NCBI RefSeq assembly: GCF_002355155.1
Contig: NZ_AP017369.1
Coordinates: 1,240,001 to 1,304,000 of the forward strand
Origin: Corynebacterium suranareeae
GTDB lineage: Bacteria > Actinomycetota > Actinomycetes > Mycobacteriales > Mycobacteriaceae
Direction: 5' to 3'
DNA length: 64,000 nucleotides
The notes under the pieces: model-generated
The model's input: only the letters and a program-made list of their open reading frames with translations
What the model was told of the DNA's origin: nothing
Database searches by the model: none
Program-made: the position numbers and the translations under genes
Part shown: piece by piece, positions 62,032 through 64,000 of the stretch
Layout of the letters: every line of letters begins with the position of its first letter
How positions within the stretch are numbered: position 1 is the first letter of the stretch

Positions 62032-63162
62032 GTGGATTTTCATTCGACCTTTGAACCTAACCTTGAAGAACCTAAGCTAGATCTTCTCGGCGATCCGATT
62101 ACTCTGACGCAACGTTTGGTAGATATACCGAGTCCGTCGGGTCAGGAAAAGCAGATTGCAGATGCGATTGAAGGTGCACTTAGATCTCTAAATCTACCTG
62201 GTGTAGAAGTCTTCCGCTTCAATAACAATGTTCTTGCGCGCACCAACAAAGGTATGTCATCCCGAGTGATGCTTGCAGGTCACATCGATACAGTGCCCAT
62301 TGCAGATAACCTTCCGAGCCGAACGGAAAATGGCATCATGTATGGCTGTGGCACGGTGGATATGAAGTCCGGTTTGGCTGTGTATCTGCATACTTTTGCC
62401 ACGCTGGCTTCCAGTCCGGAACTTAAGCATGATCTTACGATGATTGCGTATGAGTGCGAGGAAGTTGCCGATCACCTCAACGGTTTAGGCCATATTCGCA
62501 CTGCACACCCCGAGTGGCTTGAGGCTGATTTGGCCTTGCTCGGCGAGCCCACCGGTGGCTGGATTGAGGCTGGTTGCCAGGGCAATTTACGCATTAAGGT
62601 CACAGCTCATGGGGTGCGTGCGCATTCAGCGAGAAGCTGGCTTGGTGATAACGCGATGCATAAACTATCTCCGATTATCGCTAAAATTGCTGCCTATCAA
62701 CCCGCAGAAGTCAACATTGATGGCTTGACCTACCGGGAAGGTCTCAACATTGTATTTTGTGAGACTGGTGTTGCCAACAACGTCATTCCAGATCTTGCAT
62801 GGATGAATATCAATTTCCGTTTCGCACCAAACCGCGATCTCAATGAGGCAGTTGAGCACGTAGTCAGCACGCTTGAGCTGGACGGGTTCGACGGTATTGA
62901 ATGGGCCGTAGAAGACGGGGCAGGCGGCGCCCTTCCGGGCCTGGGGCAGCAGGTGACAAGCGGGCTTATCGACGCGGTCGGCCGCGAAAAAATCCGCGCA
63001 AAATTCGGATGGACAGATGTGTCACGATTTTCTGCGATGGGAATTCCCGCGCTTAACTTTGGTGCAGGGGATCCAAGCTTCGCACACAAACGTGATGAGC
63101 AATGCCCGGTGGAACAAATCACGGAGGTGGCTGGAATCTTGAGGCGTTACTTGAGCGCATAG
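62032..63162 (+). CDS. dapE: Succinyl-diaminopimelate desuccinylase DapE
   Basis: A 376-residue M20 metallohydrolase. The zinc site appears as G-H-I-D-T-V-P, G-T-V-D-M-K-S-G, C-E-E-V and E-P-T-G-G, with a final H-K-R-D-E. It releases LL-diaminopimelate, completing the branch begun by DapD. GTG 62032 is chosen from the -10 spacing; frames further upstream run into the DapD paralogue's promoter. Confidence 0.95.
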   Translation: MDFHSTFEPNLEEPKLDLLGDPITLTQRLVDIPSPSGQEKQIADAIEGALRSLNLPGVEVFRFNNNVLARTNKGMSSRVMLAGHIDTVPIADNLPSRTENGIMYGCGTVDMKSGLAVYLHTFATLASSPELKHDLTMIAYECEEVADHLNGLGHIRTAHPEWLEADLALLGEPTGGWIEAGCQGNLRIKVTAHGVRAHSARSWLGDNAMHKLSPIIAKIAAYQPAEVNIDGLTYREGLNIVFCETGVANNVIPDLAWMNINFRFAPNRDLNEAVEHVVSTLELDGFDGIEWAVEDGAGGALPGLGQQVTSGLIDAVGREKIRAKFGWTDVSRFSAMGIPALNFGAGDPSFAHKRDEQCPVEQITEVAGILRRYLSA

Positions 63163-63220
63163 TTGTGATCGGCGCTATCGTGGTATTTCCCCACAAATTT
63201 TGAGGAAGGAAATATCAACG

Positions 63221-63991
63221 ATGGCTCCTAAACAAACTCCTAGTCCAGAGAAAAACCGCAACCTGGTGGGCCCAGTTTTGCAACGTCGCCAAACTGAGGG
63301 CACCTTTGACCAGCGTCTTCTAGAAATGCGTGCTGACCATGATTGGAAGCATGCCGATCCATGGCGTGTGTTGCGCATTCAATCTGAGTTCGTGGCGGGG
63401 TTTGATGCACTTCATGAAATGCCAAAAGCAGTTACAGTTTTTGGCTCGGCTCGCATTAAAGAAGATCACCCTTATTACAAAGCTGGTGTAGCGCTTGGTG
63501 AGAAGCTGGTGGAAGCTGATTATGCTGTTGTCACCGGTGGTGGCCCAGGGCTGATGGAAGCTCCAAACAAAGGAGCATGCGAGGCCAATGGACTTTCGGT
63601 CGGGCTTGGAATTGAGTTGCCTCATGAGCAACACTTAAACCCCTATGTAGATCTGGGGCTTAACTTCCGGTATTTCTTCGCACGTAAGACGATGTTCTTA
63701 AAATACTCCCAGGCTTTTGTGTGTTTGCCTGGTGGCTTTGGCACCTTGGATGAGCTGTTCGAGGTGCTGTGCATGGTTCAAACAGGCAAGGTAACTAACT
63801 TTCCCATTGTGTTGATTGGCACGGAGTTTTGGGCGGGGTTAGTGGAGTGGATCCGCAGCCGCCTGGTTGAGGAAGGCATGATTGATGTAGCTGATGTAGA
63901 TCGCATGTTGGTTACCGATGACCTTGATGAGGCCGTTAAATTTATTGTCGATGCGCACGCTGGATTGGATGTAGCGCGTCGCCATAATTAA
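63221..63991 (+). CDS. LOG family (TIGR00730) Rossmann-fold protein
   Basis: A 256-residue protein with the two LOG motifs: G-G-G-P-G-L-M-E-A-P-N-K-G-A and L-P-G-G-F-G-T-L-D-E-L-F-E. These proteins hydrolyse nucleoside 5'-monophosphates between base and ribose, as in cytokinin activation. ATG 63221 has GAGGAAGG about 11 bases upstream. It follows dapE on the same strand, with only nine bases left in the window after it. Confidence 0.88.
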   Translation: MAPKQTPSPEKNRNLVGPVLQRRQTEGTFDQRLLEMRADHDWKHADPWRVLRIQSEFVAGFDALHEMPKAVTVFGSARIKEDHPYYKAGVALGEKLVEADYAVVTGGGPGLMEAPNKGACEANGLSVGLGIELPHEQHLNPYVDLGLNFRYFFARKTMFLKYSQAFVCLPGGFGTLDELFEVLCMVQTGKVTNFPIVLIGTEFWAGLVEWIRSRLVEEGMIDVADVDRMLVTDDLDEAVKFIVDAHAGLDVARRHN

Positions 63992-64000
63992 GCAGTGGCT

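Noticed and set aside
1-64000. tRNA, rRNA, CRISPR arrays, insertion sequences, prophage
   Set aside because: I looked for cloverleaf TTCGA arms with matching stems, regular direct repeats with spacers, transposase motifs and phage structural genes and found none that I could support; a tRNAscan or ISfinder run would be decisive.

Overview
The window reads as a chromosome segment of a Corynebacterium of the C. glutamicum group. Diagnostic features are the mycothiol gene mshB, an LpqW-type lipoprotein, the succinylase branch of diaminopimelate synthesis (dapC, dapD, dapE) with aroP beside dapE, the NAD operon led by the Nudix repressor NdnR, a TPP-riboswitch-controlled ykoEDC thiamine transporter, and many starts that look leaderless. 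Several proteins (for example DapE) differ at scattered residues from my memory of the C. glutamicum ATCC 13032 versions, so I do not assign a strain. No rRNA, tRNA, CRISPR array, insertion sequence or prophage was seen.

Positions 1-11900 form an accessory-looking stretch. It holds two regulator/transporter or regulator/reductase sets (MarR with a Bcr/CflA exporter; an XRE/MmyB-type regulator translationally coupled to an SDR reductase), a cupin/aldo-keto reductase pair, a SulP transporter, and four damaged genes: a frameshifted hemerythrin, a carboxymuconolactone decarboxylase-like gene with an internal deletion, an Abi-like gene with a nonsense codon, and a DUF4386 remnant.

Positions 11900-22200 hold a MoxR-type ATPase/VWA pair, a histidine phosphatase with an SCO1664-family partner, a PEP mutase-like protein, an ABC-F ATPase, OsmC and PhnA-like proteins, and a MarR/MFS pair with twin operators. 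Positions 22200-29800 carry the NAD operon (ndnR-nadA-nadC-nadS), a divergent DMT permease behind two NdnR-like boxes, and lplA. Positions 29800-32700 carry 4-hydroxybenzoate uptake and hydroxylation (pcaK, pobA). Positions 32600-35400 are the TPP riboswitch and the ykoEDC transporter.

Positions 35400-50000 are mixed housekeeping and unknown genes: chaA, a PIG-L deacetylase, a UvrA-like ABC protein, tpx, a membrane protein with a Thr/Pro-rich tail, DUF808, Nudix, a secreted serine protease, and the divergent pair arsC/ykvI. Positions 50400-63990 are a conserved actinobacterial block: typA, lpqW, mshB, fdxC, dapC, a GtrA protein, an HNH endonuclease, dapD, aroP, a DapD paralogue, dapE and a LOG-family protein.

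One signal crosses gene boundaries. The 12-mer GCGTCGAAAAGC, or its complement, occurs ten times exactly and many more times with one mismatch, sometimes as inverted pairs. Chance predicts about 0.01 occurrences of a given 12-mer in this length.
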